Positions 18,909 through 28,567 of a stretch of DNA of 64,000 bases are shown here, in pieces. Position 1 is the first letter of the stretch; each line of letters opens with the position of its first letter. A program made the position numbers and the translations under genes. This stretch comes from Anaerolineae bacterium (GTDB taxonomy: Bacteria > Chloroflexota > Anaerolineae > Anaerolineales > Villigracilaceae), in contig JABGQT010000049.1 of assembly GCA_018648685.1 (NCBI GenBank), forward strand, positions 49,408 to 113,407, given 5' to 3'. The notes under the pieces were generated by a model. It did not search any database and was not told where the DNA came from. It worked only from the letters and a program-made list of their open reading frames with translations.

Positions 18909-20174
18909 ATGGCACTTGATATTTCCAAAATTCGCGCTCAGTTCCCCGCTCTTGCTCGCCCCGCTCTCTTTTTTGATGGTCCCGGCGGCACGCAAATTTG
19001 TCAGCAAAGCCTTGATCGGATGATAAATTACCTCGTTGACTGCAACGCCAATCATCATGGTGCCTTTGCCACCAGCGCGGCATCCGATATTATTTTGGAT
19101 GAAGCCCATCAGGCGATGGCAGATTTCTACAATGCCGCCAGCCCCGAAGAAATTGTCTTTGGCAATAATATGACCACGTTGACTTTACACATCAGCCGCT
19201 CCATTTCTCGGATGTGGGATCCTGGCGACGAGATCGTTGTCACCCGTCTCGACCACGATGCAAACGTGACCCCCTGGTTGCTCGCCGCTGAAGATCGTGG
19301 TGCCGAAGTCAACTGGGTCGGCTTCGACGTGGAAGATGGAACCTTAAATCTGGATGAGCTTGAAAAAGCCCTCGCTCGAAAGCCAAAATTCCTTGCAGTT
19401 GGCTATGCATCCAACTCTTTAGGGACCATTAACCCGATCAGGAAGATCATCAAAATGGCACACGATGTTGGCACAATGGTCTACGTGGATGCCGTCCAAT
19501 ATGCCCCGCACGGCTCTATTGATGTACAAAAATTAGATGCCGATTTCCTTGTTTCTTCTCCTTATAAATATTTTGGGCCTCATGCAGGTGTTCTTTATGG
19601 CAAAAAGGCCTTGCTCGAAGAGATGAAAGCCTATAAAGTCCGCCCCGCAAGCAACGAGCTTCCCTACAGATACGAGACCGGTACTCAAAACCACGAAGGC
19701 ATCGCGGGCGTTCTCGGCGCAATAGAATATTTCGAATGGATCGGTAAAGAATTTGGCAGCGAATACGAGCAAAACTTTGTTGAAGATGGTTTTTCAGGGC
19801 GTGTGCTAACGCTCAAAAAAGCGATGACGGCCATCGGTGCCTATGAGCAGGAACTTAACCAGGCCTTGCTCTCCACGCTCGGATTTGTCCCTGGGCTAAC
19901 CCTTTACGGCCCCAGCGATCCGCGCAAAACGGATGAGCGCGTGGCGACATTTGCTTTTCGTCTTGAGGGCATTCACCCCCGCAAAGTTGCTGAAGAATTA
20001 GGCAAACGCGATATTTACGTTTGGGACGGGCACTACTACGCCATCAACGTGACCGAGAGACTCGGCCTCGAAGAAAGCGGCGGGATGGTGCGCGTCGGTG
20101 CGACACACTACAACACGATCAAAGAAGTCAGGAAGTTAGGGGAAGCACTGACTGAGATCGCAGAGACGAAATGA
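18909..20174 (+). CDS. Cysteine desulfurase-like PLP aminotransferase (class V)
   Basis: FFDGPGGTQICQQS; VDAVQYAPHGSIDVQKLDADFLVSSPYKYFGPHAG. Confidence 0.9.
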   Translation: MALDISKIRAQFPALARPALFFDGPGGTQICQQSLDRMINYLVDCNANHHGAFATSAASDIILDEAHQAMADFYNAASPEEIVFGNNMTTLTLHISRSISRMWDPGDEIVVTRLDHDANVTPWLLAAEDRGAEVNWVGFDVEDGTLNLDELEKALARKPKFLAVGYASNSLGTINPIRKIIKMAHDVGTMVYVDAVQYAPHGSIDVQKLDADFLVSSPYKYFGPHAGVLYGKKALLEEMKAYKVRPASNELPYRYETGTQNHEGIAGVLGAIEYFEWIGKEFGSEYEQNFVEDGFSGRVLTLKKAMTAIGAYEQELNQALLSTLGFVPGLTLYGPSDPRKTDERVATFAFRLEGIHPRKVAEELGKRDIYVWDGHYYAINVTERLGLEESGGMVRVGATHYNTIKEVRKLGEALTEIAETK

Positions 20175-20195
20175 ACTTGATTATTGGCTAAAAGA

Positions 20196-20230
20196 AAAGA
20201 CCAGTTAGCAATCACTAGCTGGTCTTTTTT
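20196..20230 (+). terminator. Intrinsic terminator (sequence related to 21852-21890)
   Basis: AAAGACCAGTTAGCAATCACTAGCTGGTCTTTTTT. Confidence 0.75.
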
Positions 20231-20249
20231 CTTTTCATTATTGAAAAAA

Positions 20250-20735
20250 TTATCCATCCCCACTACTACAACTTATATCATAATTAGCTGTAAAACTATC
20301 AAATACTACAACAACTACAACTGTATCAAAATCTGGAAGATAACCTGAGCATGAGGGCATTGGTTTGGCTAAGTCATCTATCAGTTGATCAATCCCATTT
20401 AAATTATGCGTCAAAGTAGTAACTTGTTCCGCCGTTAAGGTAGCTCTCTCTTTGAACAACCGCGCACTGATCATTTCTTGTAAACTATTTAACGTTTCTT
20501 TATATCTTTCACTAGGGATCAAAGATACCGAATATCTCCCCCCATTCGCGGAGAAGACGTCAACGATACTTCCAGGCGAAATATTCCTCGTATATGATTT
20601 CCCAGAATCTGGCACTTTCACTGAAACAGTGATCGTGGCATCTGATACATTCTGGATTCGTACAAAAGAGCATCCGGATGTAATGAAAAGAGCTAATAAA
20701 ACTATTATCGGGGTAATTATTTTTTTGTTCATCAT
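20250..20735 (-). CDS. Hypothetical lipoprotein
   Basis: Signal peptide plus lipobox ITSGC; IQNVSDATITVSVKVP beta-rich region. Confidence 0.6.
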   Translation of the reverse strand: MMNKKIITPIIVLLALFITSGCSFVRIQNVSDATITVSVKVPDSGKSYTRNISPGSIVDVFSANGGRYSVSLIPSERYKETLNSLQEMISARLFKERATLTAEQVTTLTHNLNGIDQLIDDLAKPMPSCSGYLPDFDTVVVVVVFDSFTANYDISCSSGDG

Positions 20736-20753
20736 ATTTTCATTCCCAAATGA

Positions 20754-21602
20754 TCAAGGCTTACAAAGAGAGGTAGACAGATAATCTATTTCATCTGGAT
20801 TTGTGGGATTTTCTCCTTCCTTTATAATCGCTATTCCTTCTGGGACTGCCACCAACTGAAATACATCACCGCTTTTTATCTCCAACCAACAACCGCCTCC
20901 GGTTAAACCCTCGTTTGAGAACGAAATCTGCAATTCATAAGCTCCAGGCGAGATCGATCCAAGCCCTCCAACTTCAAAGGGTCTTAGAGATAAATCTAAA
21001 TAGCTCTCTGGTTCCCCGGAATCTGTTGTCAACTGAATTAGATCACTATAAAGAGTGCTATCAGAAATATTAGCAATATTTATTTCTCCCGTCCCCATGC
21101 CAACTGAATTTAAAACCGTACGTGGTGAAAGTTGGCCTGTAGTATAAAAATAATATCCCGCTCCCCCCACAACAAATAACCCGCAAAATAGAATCAAGAG
21201 AATAACGCCACAAGTAAGTACACAGTTGCGGAATCGGCTTTGCTTTTTAACTTTTACTGGTGGAGGTGTTGGTGCTATGGCCGGCGACCCAATAAACGAT
21301 GACTGAAAGACCATCTTGACCACTCTACCCAGCTGAATTACATCATTGGGTTTCAGCCAAAGGGACTCGAAAATCTGTTGACCATTTACAAAGGTGCCAA
21401 ATGTTGAACCTAAATCAGTAATCCATGTCCCCCGGATATCAATAGTAATATTTGCGTGTTTGCGAGACACTTCTTCATCTGGGATCACAATTTGATTAGT
21501 TGCATCCCCTCCTATACTAAATGTGCCTATATGCAGGGGAATTCTTGTCCCACTTCGAGAACCACTCTGAACTTGAAGAGAACTTGTTGAGGCTGTGTCC
21601 AT
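20754..21602 (-). CDS. FHA-domain protein with single TM and extracytoplasmic domain
   Basis: IGGDATNQIVIPDEEVSRKHANI...ITDLGSTFGTFVNGQ; TM VLTCGVILLILFCGLFVVGG. Confidence 0.88.
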   Translation of the reverse strand: MDTASTSSLQVQSGSRSGTRIPLHIGTFSIGGDATNQIVIPDEEVSRKHANITIDIRGTWITDLGSTFGTFVNGQQIFESLWLKPNDVIQLGRVVKMVFQSSFIGSPAIAPTPPPVKVKKQSRFRNCVLTCGVILLILFCGLFVVGGAGYYFYTTGQLSPRTVLNSVGMGTGEINIANISDSTLYSDLIQLTTDSGEPESYLDLSLRPFEVGGLGSISPGAYELQISFSNEGLTGGGCWLEIKSGDVFQLVAVPEGIAIIKEGENPTNPDEIDYLSTSLCKP

Positions 21603-21735
21603 ACAAAGTCCACTAAAAGATAATGAATTTAAAAAAAATTGATACTAATTGTCTGGTTTTTCGATTATAGCACCAAATTCTGATAACAAAGATTAGGTAT
21701 GCAAAATCATTTTTAACGGCTTGCGCTACAACCTG

Positions 21736-21828
21736 CGGGAGGTACGCATCGGCGCAACCCAGTACAACACGGTCGAAGAAGTCAGGAAGTTGGGAGAGGC
21801 ATTGACGGAGATTGTCGAAGGGGAATAA
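21736..21828 (+). pseudogene. 3'-end remnant of a cysteine-desulfurase-like gene
   Basis: Translates VRIGATQYNTVEEVRKLGEALTEIVEGE*, near-identical to C-terminus VRVGATHYNTIKEVRKLGEALTEIAETK* of 18909-20174. Confidence 0.85.
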
Positions 21829-21851
21829 GTCTTTCGAAGAAAAAACGTTAT

Positions 21852-21890
21852 AAAAAGATCAGCTAGCAATATCGCTAGCTGATCTTTTTT
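21852..21890 (+). terminator. Intrinsic terminator following the remnant
   Basis: AAAAAGATCAGCTAGCAATATCGCTAGCTGATCTTTTTTT. Confidence 0.75.
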
Positions 21891-21930
21891 TCTTGGTGTT
21901 CCTTTGCTTGGACTTGAATCAAGAACCTAA

Positions 21931-22524
21931 TTAGATCCAACGTTTAACTTTTTGATAGTATGTTTTATAGTTTTCATTATGTGTGCCTATCAGGTACTCT
22001 TCTTCAAGAAAAACCTGAATCTGCAGCAAAATATCACCTATCAGCCAAAGGGTAAATGTTAGGGCATTAGGCAGGACTAGGAAAAGTCCAAAGACACTTA
22101 GACGCATCCCTAAAAATATTGGATTACGTGAAATTTGAAAGATACCGCCTGTGATTAGTTCGCTGGGATTATCTTCATCAATTCCAATACGCCAAGAAAT
22201 TCCCATTTGAACTTGTGCTATTACAACCACTAAAAAAGAAGCAAACAATATAACAAACCCAATACCTGAGACCATTGGATGCTCCAGCCATTTTATTGGA
22301 GTGAGATAAAAATATATTTGCTCGAGAAAAACATAGAGCAATATAGTGCTTACAATACCTAACGAGATCACCCGATACCATTTTCCAGCAAATCTATGTA
22401 CATTATTCCCATCATTCAAACGATAAGGATTAATTCCTGTTGCTCGGAATGTTTGGTACGAACGCCAGAGAAATGCGATCCCATAAAAAAGAACGAGATA
22501 TAGTATTAAGAATATTTTGGTCAT
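21931..22524 (-). CDS. Isoprenylcysteine carboxyl methyltransferase (ICMT)-family membrane protein
   Basis: C-terminal GGIFQISRNPIFLGMRLSVFG...EEEYLIGTHNENYKTYYQKVKRWI. Confidence 0.8.
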   Translation of the reverse strand: MTKIFLILYLVLFYGIAFLWRSYQTFRATGINPYRLNDGNNVHRFAGKWYRVISLGIVSTILLYVFLEQIYFYLTPIKWLEHPMVSGIGFVILFASFLVVVIAQVQMGISWRIGIDEDNPSELITGGIFQISRNPIFLGMRLSVFGLFLVLPNALTFTLWLIGDILLQIQVFLEEEYLIGTHNENYKTYYQKVKRWI

Positions 22525-22544
22525 CTTTACTCCTGGTGAAAAGA

Positions 22545-23102
22545 TTAGAAAAATCGAGATGTGTTGTTTTTGTAATTGAGATATTCATCCCCGTACCGTT
22601 TTTCAAGCCATATTTCTTCAGCAAAGGGGGCTATTAAAAAAACTAAGATCAATAACCCATGAGTGATCCATAAGAATAAGGAATTGGCCGTTATGCTTAG
22701 CCCTATAAACATAATACTATCCCCCAAGTATTGCGGGTTTCGAGTATAGCGATATGGACCTGAATCGACAAATTTGTCTTGCAAGCCAGAAGTATTACGA
22801 CTCCCTAATGTTGAAATCCCCCAAGTGACAAGCAATGCCCCTACTATTGTGACAGGTATCCCGATCAAAAGGCGAATTGGATCGTTAATGATCCAGGAAT
22901 TCCAGTCCCAAACGATTAATAGGGCATTGAGTAGAAACACTAGGTAAAAACAAACCCAAGTCAATATATATTGCCAAGATTGTTTTTTTGGAGGGGGCCA
23001 AATACGCTTACTAGAGAAAGCAATAGACCATACTGCGCCTAAAAGGAGGATGTACAAAACACTCACATCCAGAAAAAATATTATCAAGTTCAGATTTTCC
23101 AT
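22545..23102 (-). CDS. ICMT/phospholipid-methyltransferase-family membrane protein
   Basis: VDSGPYRYTRNPQYLGDSIMFIG ... EEIWLEKRYGDEYLNYKNNTSRFF. Confidence 0.82.
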   Translation of the reverse strand: MENLNLIIFFLDVSVLYILLLGAVWSIAFSSKRIWPPPKKQSWQYILTWVCFYLVFLLNALLIVWDWNSWIINDPIRLLIGIPVTIVGALLVTWGISTLGSRNTSGLQDKFVDSGPYRYTRNPQYLGDSIMFIGLSITANSLFLWITHGLLILVFLIAPFAEEIWLEKRYGDEYLNYKNNTSRFF

Positions 23103-23200
23103 ATCATATCTCCAATTTTTCTCTTGCTATGCCGAGTGGCTGAAATATTCTACAAAACCAAGGTAGGATTGATAATAAAATACTTTTTGTTGTCTTCATA

Positions 23201-23512
23201 CTATTCATGAGCAACATGATCTATAGCCCGTTGTATTAAATCTGTGATGTGATCATCATCTATCGAATAATAAACTTCACGACCTTTTTTACGAGATTTT
23301 ACTAACCGCATCTGTCGGAGGTTTCGGAGTTGGTGAGACGCCGCAGATTCACTAATTCCTGCAATTTTCGCTAATTCACCAACATTAATTTCATTATCAA
23401 TAAGAGCTGAAATGATTTGTATCCGGCTGGCATCGCCTAGAGCACGGAATAGCTCAGCGACATGCACTGCGACAATTTCATCGATACGAGATAAATTAGA
23501 AGTTTCATCCAT
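23201..23512 (-). CDS. ArsR/SmtB-family metal-responsive repressor (CzrA-like alpha5 site)
   Basis: Winged helix ELAKIAGISESAASHQLRNLRQMRLV; DDDHITDLIQRAIDHVAHE matches D-x-H-x10-H-x2-H; start reassigned to MDETSN. Confidence 0.88.
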   Translation of the reverse strand: MDETSNLSRIDEIVAVHVAELFRALGDASRIQIISALIDNEINVGELAKIAGISESAASHQLRNLRQMRLVKSRKKGREVYYSIDDDHITDLIQRAIDHVAHE

Positions 23513-23522
23513 AACAAACACC

Positions 23523-23536
23523 TGAATACATGTTCA
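23523..23536. promoter_or_regulatory. Probable ArsR/SmtB operator
   Basis: TGAATACATGTTCA imperfect palindrome just upstream of the arsR start. Confidence 0.5.
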
Positions 23537-23634
23537 TATATGCAGCTATTCTAGCCTTATACTTCTTTTGTGTCAAGAGCAGCAATCGAGAAGTTTGTAA
23601 TCTTCTACCATCTCAAGGAGATGAGAAATGAAAA

Positions 23635-23667
23635 AGACCTATCAGGGTTTTGAATCCTGATAGGTCT
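23635..23667 (-). terminator. Intrinsic terminator downstream of permease
   Basis: AGACCTATCAGG...CCTGATAGGTCT, T-run on minus strand. Confidence 0.75.
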
Positions 23668-23707
23668 CGTTCTTTAACGATAAATATGCAAGAGCTGTAA
23701 TTACTTT

Positions 23708-25681
23708 TTAATCAGTATTTTCTGCCTCGTCTACATCATTCTCTACTTCAGAAATCTTATTTTCTACCTTTTTCTCTTGTGGCAAGATATGCAGCGGCAC
23801 TTCGATGATGATAATATCCAAGGCTTGTCGGAGGCGGTTTCGCAACATGAGGGCGGTCTTATTATGCAAGATGCTGGAGATGCGAGTATTTGTCAGAATT
23901 TCTGGGATAACGACCGTGATAGATTCGTTCGGAAATTCCTCGTTGTTGACCTTCTCAATATATTCAATCAAGGGCGGGAGGAAGTCGCGATAATCGTAAT
24001 CTATCTGAATCAGATTTGCTTTTTCGACCAGCGCAGGGAAGCGATTCCAGCGGCGCATGAAAGCTTCTTTAGTAGCGGGGTCAGTTGAAACATAAATGGC
24101 ACGAACATCACTGGAGAGTTTTTGCGCAAATTGCAGCGCACGAAGAGTGCCACGATGTACATCCCCAATAGGCAGAATAACTACATCTGCGACATCGCTA
24201 ATTTCTCTTTCTTCAAGTGTGCGTGTGCTCAGCCAATCCGCGACATTATCATAATGATCGTGAATTTTGTAGAACATGACAATAATAAGCGGGATAACGA
24301 GAACGATGATCCATGCGCCTTCGGCAAATTTGGTGATAACCAGTACAACAAAAACGATAGCCGTAGTCAGCGCACCCAGCGCGTTAACGATGCGTTTCCA
24401 TTGCCAGCCTTTTTCATGATGCAGATGTGTTTCGAGCGTATCCAATGTTTCGCCAGGTTTGAGTTTGGAAACTTTGGTCATTAATTTGACCATGCCCGCT
24501 TGCGAAATAGTAAAGGAAAGCATTACACCAATCGCGTAGAGGGGCAGCATGGCGAATTCATCGGCTTGGAAGATGATCACCACGATGGAGGAAAGAATTG
24601 CCAGGGTAATGATGCCGCCATTAAAAACAAGACGGTCACCCTGATTGGTCATCCAGCGAGGCATGAATTTGTCACGGGCGAGGAAATATCCCAAACGGGG
24701 GAAATCCTGATAGCCAGTATTCGCTGCCAAAACAAGGATGAGCATGGTAAATATCTGCACCCAATAATAGAGGAAACCCTCACCTGTGACCGTACGCGTT
24801 AGCTGTGAAAGCAAGCTATCGTGATGTGCCGGGATCAGATTTAAGCGTGTTGATAAAAAGCTGATGCCCACGAAAAGAGTCATGGCGATAATGCCCATTG
24901 CGACCATTGTTTTGGCGGCATTTTTAGACTCTGGTGGTTTGAAGGCTTGTACACCATCACTGATTGCTTCGATGCCTGTTAGCGCGGTACAACCTGCGGC
25001 AAAGGCACGCAGCAGAATCCAGATCATGCCGAGTTGTGTCAGGTCTTCTGTCAGCATTTCGCCCGAGATCACTTGTGGAGCGAGGGGGGCGGCGCCAAAA
25101 AGCCCGAAACTGCGTACCAGACCGATCATGATGACCAGGAAGACGCCACCAATAAAGGCGTAAGTAGGCAGCGCAAAGACAGAGCCACTTTCACGGACGC
25201 CACGCAAGTTCATCCACGTCAGAATCGCGATAATCCCCAATGCGAGCCAAACGCGATAATCGTAAATCTCAGGAAAAGCGGAGACGATCGCCCTGATCCC
25301 GGCTGAAACAGAAACGGAAACTGTGAGCGAATAATCCGTTAACAAGGCTCCTGCTGCGACCAGAGAAGGAAGTGTTCCCAGATTATCTTTCGCAACAATA
25401 TAAGAACCGCCGCCGTTGGGGTAATGCAAAATGGTCTGGATATAACTAAAAACCACGATCAGCACGAGCGCGGCAATAGCCATGACGATGGGCATCGTCA
25501 TCGAAAGCGCACCACTGCCCATGACGATCAGAATGCTCATTACGGCTTCGGTCGCATAGGCATTAGAGCTGATCGGGTCAGATGCAAAAATAGCCAAACC
25601 GCGCACATTATCCAGACGTTCGTGGATCGCCATGCTGGTCGGGAAAGGTTTTCCAAATAAGATTTCTTTAAACTTAGACAT
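23708..25681 (-). CDS. APC-superfamily amino acid permease
   Basis: GLAIFASDPISSNAYATEAVMSIL; GGSYIVAKDNLGTLPSLVAAGALLTDY; start at MSKFKEILFG preceded by GAGGAAATG. Confidence 0.88.
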   Translation of the reverse strand: MSKFKEILFGKPFPTSMAIHERLDNVRGLAIFASDPISSNAYATEAVMSILIVMGSGALSMTMPIVMAIAALVLIVVFSYIQTILHYPNGGGSYIVAKDNLGTLPSLVAAGALLTDYSLTVSVSVSAGIRAIVSAFPEIYDYRVWLALGIIAILTWMNLRGVRESGSVFALPTYAFIGGVFLVIMIGLVRSFGLFGAAPLAPQVISGEMLTEDLTQLGMIWILLRAFAAGCTALTGIEAISDGVQAFKPPESKNAAKTMVAMGIIAMTLFVGISFLSTRLNLIPAHHDSLLSQLTRTVTGEGFLYYWVQIFTMLILVLAANTGYQDFPRLGYFLARDKFMPRWMTNQGDRLVFNGGIITLAILSSIVVIIFQADEFAMLPLYAIGVMLSFTISQAGMVKLMTKVSKLKPGETLDTLETHLHHEKGWQWKRIVNALGALTTAIVFVVLVITKFAEGAWIIVLVIPLIIVMFYKIHDHYDNVADWLSTRTLEEREISDVADVVILPIGDVHRGTLRALQFAQKLSSDVRAIYVSTDPATKEAFMRRWNRFPALVEKANLIQIDYDYRDFLPPLIEYIEKVNNEEFPNESITVVIPEILTNTRISSILHNKTALMLRNRLRQALDIIIIEVPLHILPQEKKVENKISEVENDVDEAENTD

Positions 25682-25840
25682 GATCATTTCCTCAAAAAAA
25701 GCCCTTTCGGGCACCAGAAAATTTAACGGCGGGATTATACACCTTTTTTATAAAATGATATAGAAAATCACCCGTGAATTTAGGCTTGCTTCCCTTTAAA
25801 AAGCAAACTCCTGAAAAAATAGAGAAACCGTTAAGCTTCT

Positions 25841-26800
25841 CTACTTGACCAAATTCTCGTAAATTTGCTCCAACAATAATAAAAACTCTTCTTTTCTTTC
25901 GCGCGTCAATAATTCACGTCTATACCGGCGTGTGGTAGGTATCGGGGCAATATACTGCACCACATGCTTACGGAAAAGATTGATGCCTAACTCTTCCCCG
26001 TAAAATTTCAGATTTCTGTCGAGATGTTTGCTCATCATTTTCTGGACTTCTTCAAAGGTGACCTCGTCTCGGTCTTTGCCAGAAAATATCCAAGGATTCC
26101 CGATCGCGGCTCTGCCGATCATCACGCCGTCGCATTTCGTATACTCTTTCATCTTAGCAATATCCGCGACGGTTTTTACATCTCCATTCCCGATCACGGG
26201 GATATTGACTGTCTCTTTAACCTCTGCGATCACATCCCAATTCACTTTGCTCTCGCGGCCACCTTCCCGCGTCCGCCCGTGGATGGCGATCAATGATGCG
26301 CCATTCTCCTCGACAATTCGAGAGATGAGCTTGTAATTCTGGCAGTCATCCCATCCCATGCGGATCTTCGCCGTGATAGGCACATCTAGTTCTTTTTTCA
26401 ATCGTTTGAAAAGACGTGCTACCTTTATAGGCTTGCGCATCAATCCTACACCGGCACCACTATTCGCAATAGCCTTGGTTGGGCAGCCCATATTGATGTC
26501 GATGAAATCGGGGCGCAAAGGCTGAATTTTGAGCGCGGCTTCCACCATATAGTCGATATCATGGCTGTAAATTTGAAAGGCAATTGGACGTTCTTCTTCA
26601 ACATATTCCAGTTTTTCAGAAACACGGCGCATATTATGGATCAGCCCTTCGGCACGGGCAAATTCTGTATAGCTTATAGATGACCCCAGCTCGCGGCAAA
26701 GGGAGCGGTAGGGCAGATCTGAAAATCCCATCATCGGGGCTAGAATTGCGTCGCCGTAGATGGGGATTTTGTCAACATAAAAAGTAGGTGTTTGGGTCAT
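25841..26800 (-). CDS. tRNA-dihydrouridine synthase
   Basis: APMMGFSDLPYRSLCRELG; INMGCPTKAIANSGAGVGLMR; AIHGRTREGG. Confidence 0.93.
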   Translation of the reverse strand: MTQTPTFYVDKIPIYGDAILAPMMGFSDLPYRSLCRELGSSISYTEFARAEGLIHNMRRVSEKLEYVEEERPIAFQIYSHDIDYMVEAALKIQPLRPDFIDINMGCPTKAIANSGAGVGLMRKPIKVARLFKRLKKELDVPITAKIRMGWDDCQNYKLISRIVEENGASLIAIHGRTREGGRESKVNWDVIAEVKETVNIPVIGNGDVKTVADIAKMKEYTKCDGVMIGRAAIGNPWIFSGKDRDEVTFEEVQKMMSKHLDRNLKFYGEELGINLFRKHVVQYIAPIPTTRRYRRELLTRERKEEFLLLLEQIYENLVK

Positions 26801-26885
26801 TATTTATAATAAATTGCGTTAGTTTCGATACGCTTTTCGCTTCGCTTCAAGCTACTCAACCACCACAAAAGATAAAATTTTTAGC

Positions 26886-27536
26886 CTAAAATTCCTTCCA
26901 GAAAAAGAATTTCTGATATCCTGCTCCAACCAATTCGAAGGGGATTTGCAGGATAGCAGCCAGACTAAAGATCAGCGTTGAAAAAAGGTTACTGATAAAA
27001 GGCACATACCATAATGCGGCAATGACAAGCCAGATCATCATCCCACGAATTGGCTCGATGCGCTCCAGTATTTCAGGGCTGAGATAAGGCTCGATGATGC
27101 CGAAGCCGTCAAAGGGTGGTACAGGAATAAGGTTGAGTACAACCGCGTAAATTTGCAAGAGTGCTAAAAATGCCAACCCTGCCCAAAAGGGTGATGGGGT
27201 GGCGGGGGCAAATTGCAAAAGAATTGCGATGACGATCACCAGAATGATATTCGCGCTCGGCCCTGCTAATGAGACGGCACTGCGCCATTTTGCACTGCGT
27301 AATCGCCATGTCTCGATATAAACCGCGCCGCCGGGCAGACCGATCCCGCCCATGAAGAGGAAGAGAAGCGGTAAGGCAATTGAATATAAGGGATGGGTAT
27401 ATTTGAGCGGATTAAAGGTCAGATAGCCTTTATCGCGGACGCTCGTATCACCGCCATAATAGGCGACCAGCGCATGGGCGAATTCATGCAAACTGAGAGA
27501 GAATATCCATCCGACAAGAACGATGATAAAAGTCAA
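26886..27536 (-). CDS. Site-2 protease family (M50) metalloprotease
   Basis: SLHEFAHALVAYYGGD (HExxH); NLIPVPPFDGFGII. Confidence 0.9.
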   Translation of the reverse strand: MTFIIVLVGWIFSLSLHEFAHALVAYYGGDTSVRDKGYLTFNPLKYTHPLYSIALPLLFLFMGGIGLPGGAVYIETWRLRSAKWRSAVSLAGPSANIILVIVIAILLQFAPATPSPFWAGLAFLALLQIYAVVLNLIPVPPFDGFGIIEPYLSPEILERIEPIRGMMIWLVIAALWYVPFISNLFSTLIFSLAAILQIPFELVGAGYQKFFFWKEF

Positions 27537-27589
27537 AACCTTTCTCCTAAAGGACTACAAAAATCTTAGAGACTTTTGTAGTCTGCATA

Positions 27590-28567
27590 CTATTTTTTCC
27601 ATCCACGCGGATGACTCTCGTGCCACGCCCACGCTGTCTCCAGAATATTCTTCAAATCAGAATGTTTGGCTTTCCAACCAAGTTCTTTCTGAATTTTTCC
27701 AGAAGATGCGACCAGTCGCGCCGGGTCGCCAGGGCGGCGGGGCGTTTCCACAGCCGGTATCAAGTGGCCGGTCACGGAGCGAGCCGTCTCGATCACTTCT
27801 TTTACAGAATATCCCGTCCCCGTGCCGATGTTGAAGACCAATTTATCCCGCTCGGAGAGAGCATCCAATGCGAGTACATGGGCGGATACGAGATCGGCGA
27901 TGTGAATATAGTCGCGGATGCAACTTCCGTCCGGAGTCGGATAGTCTGTACCGAAGACTTTGATATTTTCGCGCTGCCCAAGCGGAACTTGCAAAACGAG
28001 CGGAATCAGATGCGACTCCGGCTGATGCGCTTCGCCACGACCGGGCAATGCGCCTGAGGCATTGAAATAACGTAAAGCGGCAAAATGCAAGCCATGAATT
28101 TCTCTATACCACTCAAGAATGCGCTCAACAGCAAGTTTTGTATAGCCATAAGTATTGGTGGGGCCAAGCGGCGATTCTTCGCTGAGCGGCTCGTCGCTGG
28201 ATTGATAAACAGCCGCTGTCGATGATAGAACGAAACGCCCCACACCCACACGTGTTGCGGCTTCGATCAACTTTGAAGAGTTAACCAAATTGTTCTGGAT
28301 GAACTTGCCCGGGTCTTTCATGCTTTCTCCGGCTTCGATGAAGGCCGCAAAATGCATCACCGCGTCAAATTGCTGTGTTGCCAGCGCATCTTTTAGGGCT
28401 TTTTCATCGCCCAGATCGGCATTGATAAAAGTTGCGCGCTCTGGCACAGCTTCTCTATGCCCTGTTACGAGCGAATCATAGACCGTGACTTGATGCCCTG
28501 CTTTGAGTAATGCTTCGGTGGTCGCCGAGCCGATATAGCCCGCGCCACCAGTGAGAAAGATATTCAT
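27590..28567 (-). CDS. galE: UDP-glucose 4-epimerase
   Basis: GGAGYIGSATTEALLKAGH; YGYTKLAVE; RDYIHIADLVSAH. Confidence 0.93.
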   Translation of the reverse strand: MNIFLTGGAGYIGSATTEALLKAGHQVTVYDSLVTGHREAVPERATFINADLGDEKALKDALATQQFDAVMHFAAFIEAGESMKDPGKFIQNNLVNSSKLIEAATRVGVGRFVLSSTAAVYQSSDEPLSEESPLGPTNTYGYTKLAVERILEWYREIHGLHFAALRYFNASGALPGRGEAHQPESHLIPLVLQVPLGQRENIKVFGTDYPTPDGSCIRDYIHIADLVSAHVLALDALSERDKLVFNIGTGTGYSVKEVIETARSVTGHLIPAVETPRRPGDPARLVASSGKIQKELGWKAKHSDLKNILETAWAWHESHPRGWKK

